Shown: positions 6,908 through 15,982, counted from the stretch's first letter. The stretch: 24,738 nucleotides of DNA from Candidatus Paenalcaligenes intestinipullorum (GCA_019120675.1 DWUQ01000141.1:1-24738), one strand, 5' to 3'. Numbers and translations: made by a program. Notes: a model not told the origin generated them from the letters alone.

Positions 6908-8563
6908 TCACTCCCTAAGCGGCGTCTCCTGCAGATCCAACCGGTGGATCAGCGCCCGCGCCACCTCATCTGAAATCGTTTTATCCCGCGCCAGCTGGAA
7001 AATCGTCACCCGCGCACTCTCAATCGCGCTCTGCAGCAACTCACACTCCAGCACATACGCCTGATGCACCTCATTCAGGCTATCGTGCGACTCCAACAGC
7101 CCCAACGACGCCTCTAACTGAGCCAATACACGCCTTAAAATGACAGGGTGCTGCTCGGCATACACCGCATTTTCGTTGGCTGGGTTTTGTTTCCACTCAG
7201 CAAGTTGTTCATGCAAGGACGCCCGCGCGGCGTCGTAGGCAATGGTTTTTGCGTGTTGCACCGCTTCTGAGCTGTGTAGCTGCCGGGGTGTTTTACCCTG
7301 CAAATAACGCTTTAAAGCAAAAGGCAATCCAAAAGTCGCAATCAGCAACGACACAATAATGACCGCTGCAGCCAGAAAGATCGTTAAATCACGTGCTGGA
7401 AAGGGGGCCTCACCGAGCAATAAAGGCAAAGTGAGCACACCAGCCAAGGTCAAAGCACCCCGCACCCCGCCCAATGTCAAAATGCTAACGGCCGCTAGAT
7501 TAATATGCGTCGGTAGTTGAGCGTGATAACGCGGGACCCGTTTAATCATAAATAAGTAGCCGCTAATCAGCGCAAAACGCATGATCACCAAACAGGTGCA
7601 GATTACCAAGGTATAGATTAGCAGCCACCAAGCGCTATCGTGCTGTGACTCTTGCACCGCTGTGGTGGCGCCGGCTAAAAGCTTAGGCAGCTGCTCACCC
7701 AGCAGTACAAACATCATGCCATTTAGCGTGAGCTGCAGCGCATCAAAAATAACACGACGTTGCACCCGTGTGCTGGAGGATTCACGGGCAGACAGCTCGG
7801 AACGACTCATCGTAATACCGGCCATCACTGCGGCTAAAATACCCGAAGCGTCCACTTGCTCCGCCACCAAATACGCCACAAAGGGCATCAGCAAGCTAAA
7901 TAAAATCTCTGAGCCGGTGTCTTCACCATAAAAGCGGGTAAACGTATCGCGTACTCCCACCAAGACACGCACCACAATGTAGCCCGTCAGTAGGCCCACC
8001 AGCGCTACCCATAGAAAAGATTGGATTGCATGCGTAAAGCTAAACAGGCCCGTCACCATAGCGGCCACCGCTAATTGAAAGGCCACGAGACCACTGGCAT
8101 CGTTAAATAAAGCTTCTCCTTCTAAGATCGCCAAAGCCCGTGGCGGCACAGGCAGCTTTTGTGTGATGCTTGAAAAAGCGACCACATCAGTGGGCGACAC
8201 AATTGCTGCCAGAGCAAACGCCACCGGCAATGGCATAACAGGAATCAACCAATGCAATAAATAACCAAGACCGATAACCGTTAGGATCACCAGAACCACC
8301 GAGAGAACAAAAATCCCCATGGAGTCTTGCTTTAAGGCATCTTTAGGGATACGCCAGCCATCCATAAAGAGTAAAGGTGGTAAAAATACAAAAAAGAACA
8401 CATCAGGTTCAAGGTGTAAACTTTGCTCGAAACCGACGGCAATCAACGCACCAAACGCAATCTGGATGAGCGGCAAAGGTATCGACACAGGGAGGGCGAG
8501 TTGCACACTACGACTGAGCAACACAGCACCCATAATGACGAGAAGTAAACCCACAGTGTCCAC
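6908..8563 (-). CDS. CPA1-family Na+/H+ antiporter
   Basis: Inner-membrane monovalent cation/proton antiporter, 551 residues. About 12 hydrophobic segments span residues 4-410, followed by a hydrophilic, probably helical cytoplasmic tail of about 140 residues. CPA1 signatures are FLPPLLFMDGW (60-70), the discontinuous-helix segment VSPTDVVAF (122-130, Asp126), and the ion-binding LEGEALFNDASGLVAF (148-162) with the Asn154-Asp155 pair that defines electroneutral CPA1/NhaP-type exchangers. The start is GTG at 8563, supported by AAGGA at 8571-8575 with 7-base spacing. It is transcribed divergently from the ytcA-mdtNO efflux operon. The ion (Na+ or K+) is not deducible. Confidence 0.9.
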   Translation of the reverse strand: MDTVGLLLVIMGAVLLSRSVQLALPVSIPLPLIQIAFGALIAVGFEQSLHLEPDVFFFVFLPPLLFMDGWRIPKDALKQDSMGIFVLSVVLVILTVIGLGYLLHWLIPVMPLPVAFALAAIVSPTDVVAFSSITQKLPVPPRALAILEGEALFNDASGLVAFQLAVAAMVTGLFSFTHAIQSFLWVALVGLLTGYIVVRVLVGVRDTFTRFYGEDTGSEILFSLLMPFVAYLVAEQVDASGILAAVMAGITMSRSELSARESSSTRVQRRVIFDALQLTLNGMMFVLLGEQLPKLLAGATTAVQESQHDSAWWLLIYTLVICTCLVIMRFALISGYLFMIKRVPRYHAQLPTHINLAAVSILTLGGVRGALTLAGVLTLPLLLGEAPFPARDLTIFLAAAVIIVSLLIATFGLPFALKRYLQGKTPRQLHSSEAVQHAKTIAYDAARASLHEQLAEWKQNPANENAVYAEQHPVILRRVLAQLEASLGLLESHDSLNEVHQAYVLECELLQSAIESARVTIFQLARDKTISDEVARALIHRLDLQETPLRE

Positions 8564-8640
8564 ACGATTGTCCTTGAAGTGTTGAAGTTAAATTTGGTAG
8601 GGTGGTTCGGCTTTTGCTGGGTACACGCGCAGCATTGTCG

Positions 8641-8685
8641 TACTATAGCTTTGGATGGTTTAGTGCGTATAGTAACCTTAGTTAC
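8641..8685. promoter_or_regulatory. Inverted repeats upstream of ytcA
   Basis: The 138-base divergent region between the antiporter and ytcA contains two dyads: TACTATA (8641-8647) with TATAGTA (8668-8674), 20 bases apart, and GTAAC-CTTA-GTTAC (8672-8685). The TATAGT part resembles a -10 box for ytcA, although no convincing -35 lies at the right distance. The compact GTAAC/GTTAC dyad would overlap or follow that promoter and is a plausible repressor site. No regulator gene flanks the operon. Confidence 0.3.
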
Positions 8686-8702
8686 CTTTTGCTTTAAAAG
8701 TG

Positions 8703-9008
8703 ATGCTTTTTATGTGGCAACAATCTCTGAAAGCCGCGCGACAAGGCTTAAAAACAGCAGTGGTTCTGAGCAGCATGCTGAGCCTTATGGGTTGTCGTGC
8801 TGCACGTGCCCCGGACTTTCTAGTCTTTGGTTCGTATTTTCCTAATTGGCTGGTGGGCACGGTCGTGACCTTGCCGCTTACCTTGTTGGTGCGGTGGATG
8901 GTGATACGTATCGGCCTAGAAGAGGCCATGCCTGCCCGTTTGTTTGTCTATACCGCACTGTTTGTGTTATTGACCATGGGTTTTGCTTATATTTTTTCTC
9001 CACGTTAA
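8703..9008 (+). CDS. ytcA: YtcA family small membrane lipoprotein
   Basis: Small protein (101 residues) at the head of the efflux operon. An N-terminal signal peptide ends in the lipobox LMGC (Cys31 from the ATG at 8703). Then comes the YtcA core, PDFLVFGSYFPNWL, and two hydrophobic segments (about 49-65 and 80-98) with YTALFVLL between them. This pattern matches E. coli YtcA, which heads the ytcA-mdtN-mdtO-mdtP locus, and is analogous in position to AaeX/DUF1656 of other FUSC efflux operons. The start is uncertain: GTG 8700, ATG 8703 and ATG 8712 are in frame and none has a good ribosome-binding site. The next gene starts 4 bases after its stop. Its role in efflux is unknown. Confidence 0.8.
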   Translation: MLFMWQQSLKAARQGLKTAVVLSSMLSLMGCRAARAPDFLVFGSYFPNWLVGTVVTLPLTLLVRWMVIRIGLEEAMPARLFVYTALFVLLTMGFAYIFSPR

Positions 9009-9011
9009 GCC

Positions 9012-10091
9012 ATGACTACTGACGCTTCAATTTCGAAAACTAAGCGCTTACTCGGCAGTATATTCGCGCTGATTATTGTATTGGCTGCTGTGGTGGTGGG
9101 GTGGCTCTATAGCCGCCATGAGCATCGCAACCCAAGCTCCGAGGAGGCCGTGATCGGCGCCAATGTGGTTCACATTAGCGCGGCGGTGCCGGGGAAAATT
9201 TCTGAGCTCTTGGTACAAGAGGGCGAGCGGGTTGCGCGTGGTGATGTGCTCTTTCGCTTAGATAACTACGCTTATCAGCTACGTGTGCAGCAAGCTCGTG
9301 CCGAGGTGGCGGTGGCCGAGGCCGCTGTGTCGGCCAATCAGCGCCATACGCGAGCGGAAAGCTCGAATGCGGATATTGCAAATCAGCAAATTTCACGCGC
9401 CCGCCAAAACTTAGCAATGGCGCAAAAAACCGTACAGCGTTTGCGGCCTTTAGCGCAACAGGGCTATGTGGCAAAGCAAGAACTCGACAGCGCCATCACG
9501 CTTGAGCAGGACGCTCAGGTGAGTTTGGCGCAGGCTTTAGCTCAAGCCAGTGCGGCGAAAGACTTGGTGGGCGATGATCAGGCCGCCTTGGCCACCCTAA
9601 CCATCGCGCAAATCGCTTTGGCACTGGCTGAAAAGGCGTTGGACGATACGATTGTTCGCGCACCGGTGGATGGTTTGGTCGTGGGGCTAAAAGTCACAAC
9701 AGGTGAACGGTTAATTCCTGATCAGTCTTTATTTACGCTTATTGATACCCAGAATTGGTACGCCACCGCTTTTTATCGCGAGACGGATCTCCCTGCGCTC
9801 GCGCTAGGCCGCTGCGCCGAAGTCTATACCCTAATGGCACCCAAGCAGGTAATGAGGGGTACGGTTGACAACATTGGTTGGGGGGTAACGGACACCGAGA
9901 TGATTAACTTGCCGCGCTCCTTGCCCTATGTGCAAAAATCGCTTAATTGGGTGCGGGTGGCACAACGCTTCCCAGTTCGCATCCAGTTGGATAATCCGCC
10001 TGCGGAATTGATGCGAGTCGGAGCTTCCGCTACGGTCGTGGTACGGCCGTCTGACCAATGTACCAATACGTCGGCTCATGCCACGCACTAA
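9012..10091 (+). CDS. mdtN: MdtN-like periplasmic adaptor (HlyD/membrane fusion family)
   Basis: Membrane fusion protein linking the FUSC inner-membrane component to an outer-membrane channel. 359 residues: one N-terminal anchor (about 13-31), a split barrel-sandwich hybrid/lipoyl domain (AAVPGKISELLVQEGERVARGDVLFRLD, about 57-83, and IVRAPVDGLVVGLKV, about 214-228), an alpha-helical hairpin between them, and a C-terminal beta-barrel. The segments FRETDL, VDNIGWGV and LNWVRVAQRFPVRI are characteristic of the MdtN/AaeA group. It overlaps mdtO by 14 bases, so translation is probably coupled. E. coli MdtNOP has been linked to resistance to some drugs and dyes; substrates here are unknown. Confidence 0.88.
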   Translation: MTTDASISKTKRLLGSIFALIIVLAAVVVGWLYSRHEHRNPSSEEAVIGANVVHISAAVPGKISELLVQEGERVARGDVLFRLDNYAYQLRVQQARAEVAVAEAAVSANQRHTRAESSNADIANQQISRARQNLAMAQKTVQRLRPLAQQGYVAKQELDSAITLEQDAQVSLAQALAQASAAKDLVGDDQAALATLTIAQIALALAEKALDDTIVRAPVDGLVVGLKVTTGERLIPDQSLFTLIDTQNWYATAFYRETDLPALALGRCAEVYTLMAPKQVMRGTVDNIGWGVTDTEMINLPRSLPYVQKSLNWVRVAQRFPVRIQLDNPPAELMRVGASATVVVRPSDQCTNTSAHATH

Positions 10092-11904
10092 CGTTCCTTC
10101 TATCGCCTCGATAGCAAGGTTATTAAAAGCCGAGCTACAACCTATCGAGGGGCGTTTGGGTGCGACGTGGCGGGTGGCCGCAATTTGTGCCTTGTCGGCC
10201 ATGCTGTTTATGGTCTACCAAGTGCCGTTGGTGGCGATTGGCTGTTATTTGGTGCTGTTTCTCATCCGCACAAACCTCACTGAAAGCCTATTGATGGGGC
10301 TAGCAATCTGCATATTAGTGGCCTTGATTGTGCCGTTGCTGGTGCTCCTCACCCAGATTGGGATCAACTCAGCCTTGTGGCGTATGGTGATCATTGCTGT
10401 GGCCTCGTTTTTGTTTTTGTATTTAGGTGCAGCCAGTAAAGTCGGCCCTTTAGGGGGAATTGTCGGCCTGGTGATTGCCTTTATCATGACCTTGCTTGGC
10501 ATGGTTCCTGAGGGTGAGCTGGCTACTCGGGGAATTCTGTATGCGTGGCTGATGGTACTCATCCCTATGGGGGTGCTCATTAGCTTTTTAGCGTTTACGG
10601 CGCCATCGCCCGTCAAAAAGCTTCGAGCGGTTATTCAGCGCCGTTTTGAGCTGATCGCCAACCATTTAACTGGTCAAGCTTCATTAGATACCTTGCAACA
10701 CGCTTTGCAAGAAGGGAACGCACCGTTTGGGTTGTACACGATTTTCACCAAAGCCTTCTATGTGACCAATCGAGCCGAGCAGCAGCGTTTGCAAGCGGGC
10801 TTAGAGGGCAGTTGGCAAGCGCTGTTCGCCGCTACAGCGTTACCTGAGGGTGCGCTATCGGATGCACAACGACACGCCTTAGCATCACGCTATCAAGACT
10901 TAGCTCACGCCTATGCACAAGGTCAAACCGCCCCGTCTGCCGCAAGGGATTTGACTGCGTGGCCTTTAAAGCCGGATGGTGCTGCTGCTCGTTTAGTGGA
11001 ATGCGCAGTGCAGCTTCCTAATGCTTTGCAGCAAAGCGCACAGCCCCCCAAAGATGGGTTCTTTTTTACTGATGCTCTAACCAATCCCAATTATCAGTAT
11101 TACGCCATCAAAACCACCTTGGCAGCGGTTTTTTGCTACGTAACCTATACCACGTTGCAATGGGATGGCATTCATACCGCAATGATTACCTGCTATATCG
11201 TTGCCTTGGGCACGTCGGGTGAAACCATTCATAAGCTGACGTTGCGTATATTGGGGTGCTTAGTAGGGGCAGCGATGGGCATTGCGGCGGTAACGTGGTT
11301 GATGCCTAGGATGACGTCAATTGGCGAGCTCATGCTTCTGGTCTTTGCGGGCGTATTGGTGGCAGGTTGGGTGTCGACAGGCTCAGAGCGTATTGCGTAT
11401 GCGGGTGTGCAGGTCGGCTTAGCGTTTTTGTTAACGGTGTTGCAAGGCTTTGGCCCCGATGTGAATATTGATGTGGCACGAGATCGTATCGTTGGTATTT
11501 TGCTGGGAAATGCAGCGATGTATCTGCTGTTTACCCGTGTCTGGACCTACACCACCTTAGAGGCTACCTACCGTGGGCTGGCACAACTGTCTCAGTATGG
11601 GCGCCAGCATTGCCTGCCGACCTTGGAGGCTGCGCAGCTACAAAGTCTAGCGCCCTATGTGTGGGGGCAATTACAGACGGTGCGTGAGCAAATGGATTAC
11701 ATTTGGTTTGAGCCTCAGAGCTTGCGTCGAGCCATTCCCGATTTGCACGCTTACGTACAAGTGCCCGAACAAATGGAACACGCGTACCAGCGTGCCGCGT
11801 TTCCGAGTGACCACGGCCCAACAACAGCGTTCAACCAACTGGATGACGCGCTCACTCAGCTCGAAAACAGTCTGGCCACCTTACAACCTACCTCCTCTTC
11901 TTGA
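10078..11904 (+). CDS. mdtO: MdtO-like inner-membrane efflux protein (FUSC family)
   Basis: Fusaric-acid-resistance/aromatic acid exporter family transporter, 608 residues. It has the family's two-block layout: about five to six membrane segments in residues 37-185, a soluble middle of about 150 residues, a second membrane block at about 345-490, and a cytoplasmic tail rich in Gln and Leu. The second block, from YYAIKTTLAAVFCYV to DRIVGILLGNAAMYLLF, resembles E. coli MdtO closely. It is somewhat shorter than E. coli MdtO (683 residues). The start at 10078 overlaps the mdtN end; the following lipoprotein gene begins 11 bases after its stop. Confidence 0.87.
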   Translation: MPRTNVPSIASIARLLKAELQPIEGRLGATWRVAAICALSAMLFMVYQVPLVAIGCYLVLFLIRTNLTESLLMGLAICILVALIVPLLVLLTQIGINSALWRMVIIAVASFLFLYLGAASKVGPLGGIVGLVIAFIMTLLGMVPEGELATRGILYAWLMVLIPMGVLISFLAFTAPSPVKKLRAVIQRRFELIANHLTGQASLDTLQHALQEGNAPFGLYTIFTKAFYVTNRAEQQRLQAGLEGSWQALFAATALPEGALSDAQRHALASRYQDLAHAYAQGQTAPSAARDLTAWPLKPDGAAARLVECAVQLPNALQQSAQPPKDGFFFTDALTNPNYQYYAIKTTLAAVFCYVTYTTLQWDGIHTAMITCYIVALGTSGETIHKLTLRILGCLVGAAMGIAAVTWLMPRMTSIGELMLLVFAGVLVAGWVSTGSERIAYAGVQVGLAFLLTVLQGFGPDVNIDVARDRIVGILLGNAAMYLLFTRVWTYTTLEATYRGLAQLSQYGRQHCLPTLEAAQLQSLAPYVWGQLQTVREQMDYIWFEPQSLRRAIPDLHAYVQVPEQMEHAYQRAAFPSDHGPTTAFNQLDDALTQLENSLATLQPTSSS

Positions 11905-11914
11905 GCGTTGATTT

Positions 11915-13501
11915 ATGAATGCTTTGTTTTTGTCTAGGGTTCGTTTTTCAGTTGGCATTCTGCACAAGCTCGCTCAGCGACTGCTGCCTGCACTCAGCCT
12001 TACGTTGGCAGGATGTGCCAGTCAAGCACTGGATCGAGCCCCGGACAATGCGGTGCAGCCTTGGCAGCCCAGTACAGAAGTGGGAGCATCAGAACGCATG
12101 CCATCACTTACGGCTGCTAATAACTCTGAGCCGTCTTATGCTGTACCCAAGGTGCCGTTGCCCACAGCTTGGCAGCCAGAAGATACGACTACAACGCTCA
12201 TTGATCCCACACAGTCTTACGATTTGCTGGGGTTAATCGACCTTGCACAACGACAAAACCCTCATACCCGTATGGCTTGGAATCGGGCGCGTGAAGCGGC
12301 GTTGGCGGTCGGCATGGCTGAAGCAACGTTTTTGCCGATTTTGTCTGCGAACGTGGTGGGAGGCGTGCAGCGCGTGTCTACGCCTGCACCGTTGGCTGGG
12401 TTAATTGGACCGGATCGACTCAGCGCCACTGCGCGCGGAGCAATCCCGTTTTTAAGTCTCAGCTGGTTGTTGTTTGATTTTGGGGGCCGAGCTGCGGTCG
12501 TCGAGGCTGCCGAACAGGCTTCCTTTGCTGCGAATGTGTTGTTTAACGCCAGTCACCAAAAGCTGATTCGTGATGTCACGGATTTTTATTATCAATACGA
12601 TGCGGCCCGCCAAAATCTGCTCTTGCAAGAGCAAGCTTTACAGCATCAGCAAGAAATTTTGCAAGCGGCTGAGGCGCGCTGGCAAGCGGAGTTGGGCACT
12701 AAGATAGAATTAGCCCTTGCGAAACAAGGCGTTGCGCAAGCAAAGCTGCATCTCGTGAACGCTCAAGGAATGGTGCGCAACACGTATTTAAGTCTCTTGT
12801 CCGCCTTAGGGTTGCCGGCGACCACACGTTTGCAGGTGGCTGACGCACCTCCAGTACCATTGCCAGCGCCTGCCGAGGCCCTGACTGAACAGCGTATTCA
12901 TGAAGCGCTCAGTGGGCGTGCTGATCTGGTGGCGGCCTATGCCGCAGTCAAGGCTGCAGACGCAGGAGTGCAGGCCGCTGAGGCGCAGTTTTATCCAAAA
13001 GTCTACTTGGGCGCTGCGATGGGGAAGCACCATTCACGTTTTAGCACCTCCAGCTTGCCCCTACCTGAGCTACAACATCAGTCGGCCGCTACAGGGGTAA
13101 TGATTGGGGTGCATTTGCCTTTGTTTGATGGTGGGTTGCGTCGGGCGGCGGTGCAGCAAGCCGAGCTTAAACGTACACAAAGCCAAGATACGTTACAACA
13201 ATTGCACTACGATGCGTTGCGTGAGGTGGTGGCGGCAGAAACGGTTTTAAATTCGGCCTTAGAGGCCTATCAAGCAGCCAGCGAACTGGTCGTGACCGCA
13301 GACACGGCCTACCAAGGTGCTTACGAAGCGTTCAAACAGGGTGTGGGCACCATCACGGTGGTGCATGAAACCGCCAATGGGGTATTGGTGGCACAGCGTG
13401 CGCAGAGTGACAGCTATCATGCCGCACGGGTGGCCGCAGCGAATCTGGCCTTTGTGATGGGGGATATGACGCGTGCCCAAACTAATTGGCTACCGAATTA
13501 G
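11915..13501 (+). CDS. TolC-family outer-membrane efflux lipoprotein
   Basis: Outer-membrane channel component in the position of mdtP. 528 residues: signal peptide with lipobox LAGC (Cys34), a Pro-rich linker of about 60 residues, then two OEP repeats of helical and strand segments (about 100-310 and 320-520). LSWLLFDFGGR and GVHLPLFDGGLRRAAV are the paired strand-turn motifs typical of TolC/OprM proteins. Long Gln/Ala-rich helices match the periplasmic coiled-coil tunnel. It is not close to E. coli MdtP in the N-terminal half, so no gene symbol is given. It ends with TAG; the aminotransferase gene starts 41 bases later. Confidence 0.85.
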   Translation: MNALFLSRVRFSVGILHKLAQRLLPALSLTLAGCASQALDRAPDNAVQPWQPSTEVGASERMPSLTAANNSEPSYAVPKVPLPTAWQPEDTTTTLIDPTQSYDLLGLIDLAQRQNPHTRMAWNRAREAALAVGMAEATFLPILSANVVGGVQRVSTPAPLAGLIGPDRLSATARGAIPFLSLSWLLFDFGGRAAVVEAAEQASFAANVLFNASHQKLIRDVTDFYYQYDAARQNLLLQEQALQHQQEILQAAEARWQAELGTKIELALAKQGVAQAKLHLVNAQGMVRNTYLSLLSALGLPATTRLQVADAPPVPLPAPAEALTEQRIHEALSGRADLVAAYAAVKAADAGVQAAEAQFYPKVYLGAAMGKHHSRFSTSSLPLPELQHQSAATGVMIGVHLPLFDGGLRRAAVQQAELKRTQSQDTLQQLHYDALREVVAAETVLNSALEAYQAASELVVTADTAYQGAYEAFKQGVGTITVVHETANGVLVAQRAQSDSYHAARVAAANLAFVMGDMTRAQTNWLPN

Positions 13502-13542
13502 AATAGTATGGTTTTTTAGAAAATTTTTAGTCTTGAGTCTTT

Positions 13543-14736
13543 ATGTTTACACACTTAGAACTTTACGGGGGCGACCCCATTTTTCGCTTAAATGAGCAAT
13601 ACCAAGCGGATGCCCGCCAGCCCAAGGTCAATCTGACCATTGGTTTGTATTGCGATGGAAACGGCCGAGTGCCGCTTTTGCCTTCGGTGCTGAGTGCTGA
13701 GCAACTGTGCGCCCAACGCAAGCAGCCACGCACGTATTTGCCTATGGAAGGCCTAGCGACCTACAACGACGCTGTGCAACGCTTGGTCTTTGGCGAGGAT
13801 TGCCCTGCATTAGCCGAGGGTCGTGTGGCGTCCATTCAAACCCTAGGGGGCACGGGCGCCTTAAAAATTGGTGGCGACTTCTTGCATTTGGCCTATCCCG
13901 ATGCTGAGATGTGGATCAGCGACCCCGCTTGGGATAACCATCACGCGATCTTTCAGGGGGCGAGGGTCCCTACCCACAGTTACCGCTATTACGATGCGGC
14001 CACCCGAGGGTTGGATTTTGAGGGCTTGGTGGCGGATCTGAGTGCGTTGCCCCGCCACAGTATTGTGTTGTTGCACCCCTGCTGTCACAACCCCACAGGA
14101 GTGGATTTAACGCCCGCTCAGTGGGATCAAGTCATTGACCTTTTACAGCGTCAGCAGTTGATCCCATTTCTAGATATGGCCTATCAAGGCTTTGGCCAAG
14201 GGTTGGCCGAAGACGCGTACGCGGTACGTGCTATGGCCCGCGCGGGATTGACTTTTTTAGTCGCCAATTCATTTTCTAAGAATTTTTCTTACTACTCTGA
14301 GCGCTGTGGTGGCCTGCATATCGTATGTCAGAATGCTGCAGAAGCGGAGCGTGTATTGGGTCAATTGCGTGCTGCGGTGCGTCGCGTGTATTCAAACCCC
14401 CCCGTACATGGCGCCCAAGCCATTAGCGAGGTTTTACATTCAGATGGTTTGTTTGCTCAATGGCAAGCCGAGGTAGGCCAGATGCGCCAACGCATCGCCA
14501 CGATGCGCCAAGCCGTTTACGACCAACTGCAAACTAAAGCCCCACACTACGATGCCAGCCATTTTATTCGACAGCAGGGCATGTTTTGCTATACCGGTTT
14601 AAGCTCAGAACAGGTGACCCGTTTGCGTGAGGAGTTCGCGGTTTATTTGCTGGCGTCAGGGCGTATAAGTGTGCCTGGGTTAAATACAGAAAATGTGTCG
14701 TACTTTACTGACGCTTTAGCTGAGGTGGTGCGCTAA
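13543..14736 (+). CDS. tyrB: Aromatic amino acid aminotransferase (class I, PLP)
   Basis: Cytosolic PLP enzyme for the last transamination step to tyrosine and phenylalanine; the family also uses aspartate and leucine. 397 residues, the AspC/TyrB length. The PLP lysine is Lys246 in SFSKNFSYYSERCG (243-256); the PLP-binding Asn is in HNPTGVDLT (182-190), Asp211-Tyr214 lies in DMAYQGFG, and the carboxylate-binding Arg is Arg374 (SGRISVPGL). AspC and TyrB are hard to separate from sequence alone; TyrB is the more usual single copy in betaproteobacteria. No clear ribosome-binding site precedes the ATG. It may be read from the efflux operon or from an unseen promoter in the AT-rich 41-base gap. 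Confidence 0.9.
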   Translation: MFTHLELYGGDPIFRLNEQYQADARQPKVNLTIGLYCDGNGRVPLLPSVLSAEQLCAQRKQPRTYLPMEGLATYNDAVQRLVFGEDCPALAEGRVASIQTLGGTGALKIGGDFLHLAYPDAEMWISDPAWDNHHAIFQGARVPTHSYRYYDAATRGLDFEGLVADLSALPRHSIVLLHPCCHNPTGVDLTPAQWDQVIDLLQRQQLIPFLDMAYQGFGQGLAEDAYAVRAMARAGLTFLVANSFSKNFSYYSERCGGLHIVCQNAAEAERVLGQLRAAVRRVYSNPPVHGAQAISEVLHSDGLFAQWQAEVGQMRQRIATMRQAVYDQLQTKAPHYDASHFIRQQGMFCYTGLSSEQVTRLREEFAVYLLASGRISVPGLNTENVSYFTDALAEVVR

Positions 14737-14867
14737 AACAGAGCCAGGCACATTCTTTAGTCAAAGGTTTGAGTTTCCGCAAAGAGTGTAGGGGTAATCA
14801 AAGGTAATCTGATATTAAGAAATGTAGATTGTCTTTTTCTCCCTCAATAATCTTTAAGGATATAAAG

Positions 14868-15866
14868 ATGAAAGCCTTTAAAGCGACCTTTTTAGCTGTG
14901 GCGCTGAGCGTTGGTTTTGCGGGAGCCACCACCGCTCAGCAAAATGAACCCATCAAGCCCATCCCACCCGCAGAAGTCACCGATAAAGCCAAAGTCGAGC
15001 TTGGCAAAAAGCTGTTCTTTGAGCCGCGTCTGTCCAAGTCTGGCTTTATTTCCTGTAACTCCTGCCACAACCTAAGCCGTGGTGGGTCCGACAACTTGCC
15101 TACCTCCATTGGCGATAACTGGCAGCAGGGTCCCATCAACTCACCCACGGTCTTGAACTCCAGCCTCAACTTGGCGCAGTTCTGGGATGGTCGTGCCGCG
15201 AATTTACAAGAGCAAGCGGGTGGGCCGATTGCTAACCCTATGGAAATGGCTTTTACTCACGAGCTGGCGATTGGTTTGCTCACGTCGATTCCTGCCTATG
15301 TGGAAGAGTTTGAAACGGTCTATGGCACAAAAGAAATCACTATTGATGAGGTGACGGATGCCATCGCAGCCTTTGAGGAAACCTTGGTGACGCCCGACTC
15401 ACGTTTTGATTTGTGGCTCAACGGTGATCAAAACGCACTGACCAAACAAGAAATCGCGGGTTATCAGCTGTTTAAAGCCAGTGGCTGTGTGGCTTGTCAT
15501 AATGGGGTGAACGTGGGCGGTGCGTCTTACCAAAAGATGGGCGTGGTTGAGCCCTACACCACAGAAAACAAAGCCGAAGGTCGTGCAGCGGTAACAGGTG
15601 TGGACGCGGATCGTTTTAACTTTAAAGTGCCCACCTTACGTAACGTAGAGATGACCTATCCATACTTCCACGATGGGGCCGTCGATACGCTCACCGAAGC
15701 GGTCGATATTATGGGTCGTTTGCAGTTAGGCCGTCATTTCACTAAAGAAGAAAACGCTCAAATCGTTGCTTTTTTAAAGACCTTAACCGGTAAGCAGCCC
15801 GAAATCGTTCTGCCAATTTTGCCACCTTCCGCAGACGAAACCGTACGCCCCACGCCGTTTAATTAA
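14868..15866 (+). CDS. ccp: Periplasmic di-haem cytochrome c peroxidase
   Basis: Reduces hydrogen peroxide to water with electrons from small c-type cytochromes. From the ATG at 14868 (AAGGA at 14856-14860, 7-base spacing) it has 332 residues with a signal peptide of about 23 residues (cut near TTA-QQN). Two haem c motifs are present: Cys63-Asn-Ser-Cys-His67 (peroxidatic haem domain) and Cys207-Val-Ala-Cys-His211 (electron-transfer haem). VPTLRNVEMTYPYFHDG near the C-terminus carries the usual axial Met region. The frame is open 13 codons further upstream, without a signal-like sequence. Cytochrome c maturation genes are needed and are not in the window. A terminator follows. Confidence 0.92.
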   Translation: MKAFKATFLAVALSVGFAGATTAQQNEPIKPIPPAEVTDKAKVELGKKLFFEPRLSKSGFISCNSCHNLSRGGSDNLPTSIGDNWQQGPINSPTVLNSSLNLAQFWDGRAANLQEQAGGPIANPMEMAFTHELAIGLLTSIPAYVEEFETVYGTKEITIDEVTDAIAAFEETLVTPDSRFDLWLNGDQNALTKQEIAGYQLFKASGCVACHNGVNVGGASYQKMGVVEPYTTENKAEGRAAVTGVDADRFNFKVPTLRNVEMTYPYFHDGAVDTLTEAVDIMGRLQLGRHFTKEENAQIVAFLKTLTGKQPEIVLPILPPSADETVRPTPFN

Positions 15867-15887
15867 GCACTAAGATCTTCCGTGCAT

Positions 15888-15914
15888 AAAGGAGCCGTTA
15901 ACGGCTCCTTTTTA
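15888..15914 (+). terminator. Intrinsic terminator after cytochrome c peroxidase gene
   Basis: AAAGGAGCCGTT (15888-15899) is followed directly by its complement AACGGCTCCTTT, then TT and A. The stem is near-perfect with a tight centre, and the T-run suits termination of the peroxidase transcript. The symmetry and the A-run on the other side mean it could work in both directions. Confidence 0.85.
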
Positions 15915-15945
15915 CTTGCAGCAATTGCGTGGGCGGTTTAGCATT

Positions 15946-15970
15946 AAATAGTACCAATTCGATACTATTT
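15946..15970 (+). promoter_or_regulatory. Hairpin/dyad directly upstream of serA
   Basis: AAATAGTA (15946-15953) and TACTATTT (15963-15970) form a perfect 8-bp inverted repeat with a 9-base loop, ending 12 bases before the serA ATG and running into TTTGGGA, which contains the probable ribosome-binding site. It could be an operator or an RNA hairpin affecting translation. TACTAT could also act as a -10 box; no clear -35 was found at the right distance. Confidence 0.4.
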
Positions 15971-15982
15971 TTGGGAAAGCAC

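Noticed and set aside
8579..8845. 88-codon open frame overlapping the start of ytcA
   Set aside because: It overlaps the recognisable YtcA frame for half its length and has no signature of its own.
14737..14867. FNR/ANR box upstream of the cytochrome c peroxidase gene
   Set aside because: Several ATCAA and TTGA pieces occur, but none forms a TTGAT-N4-ATCAA arrangement.
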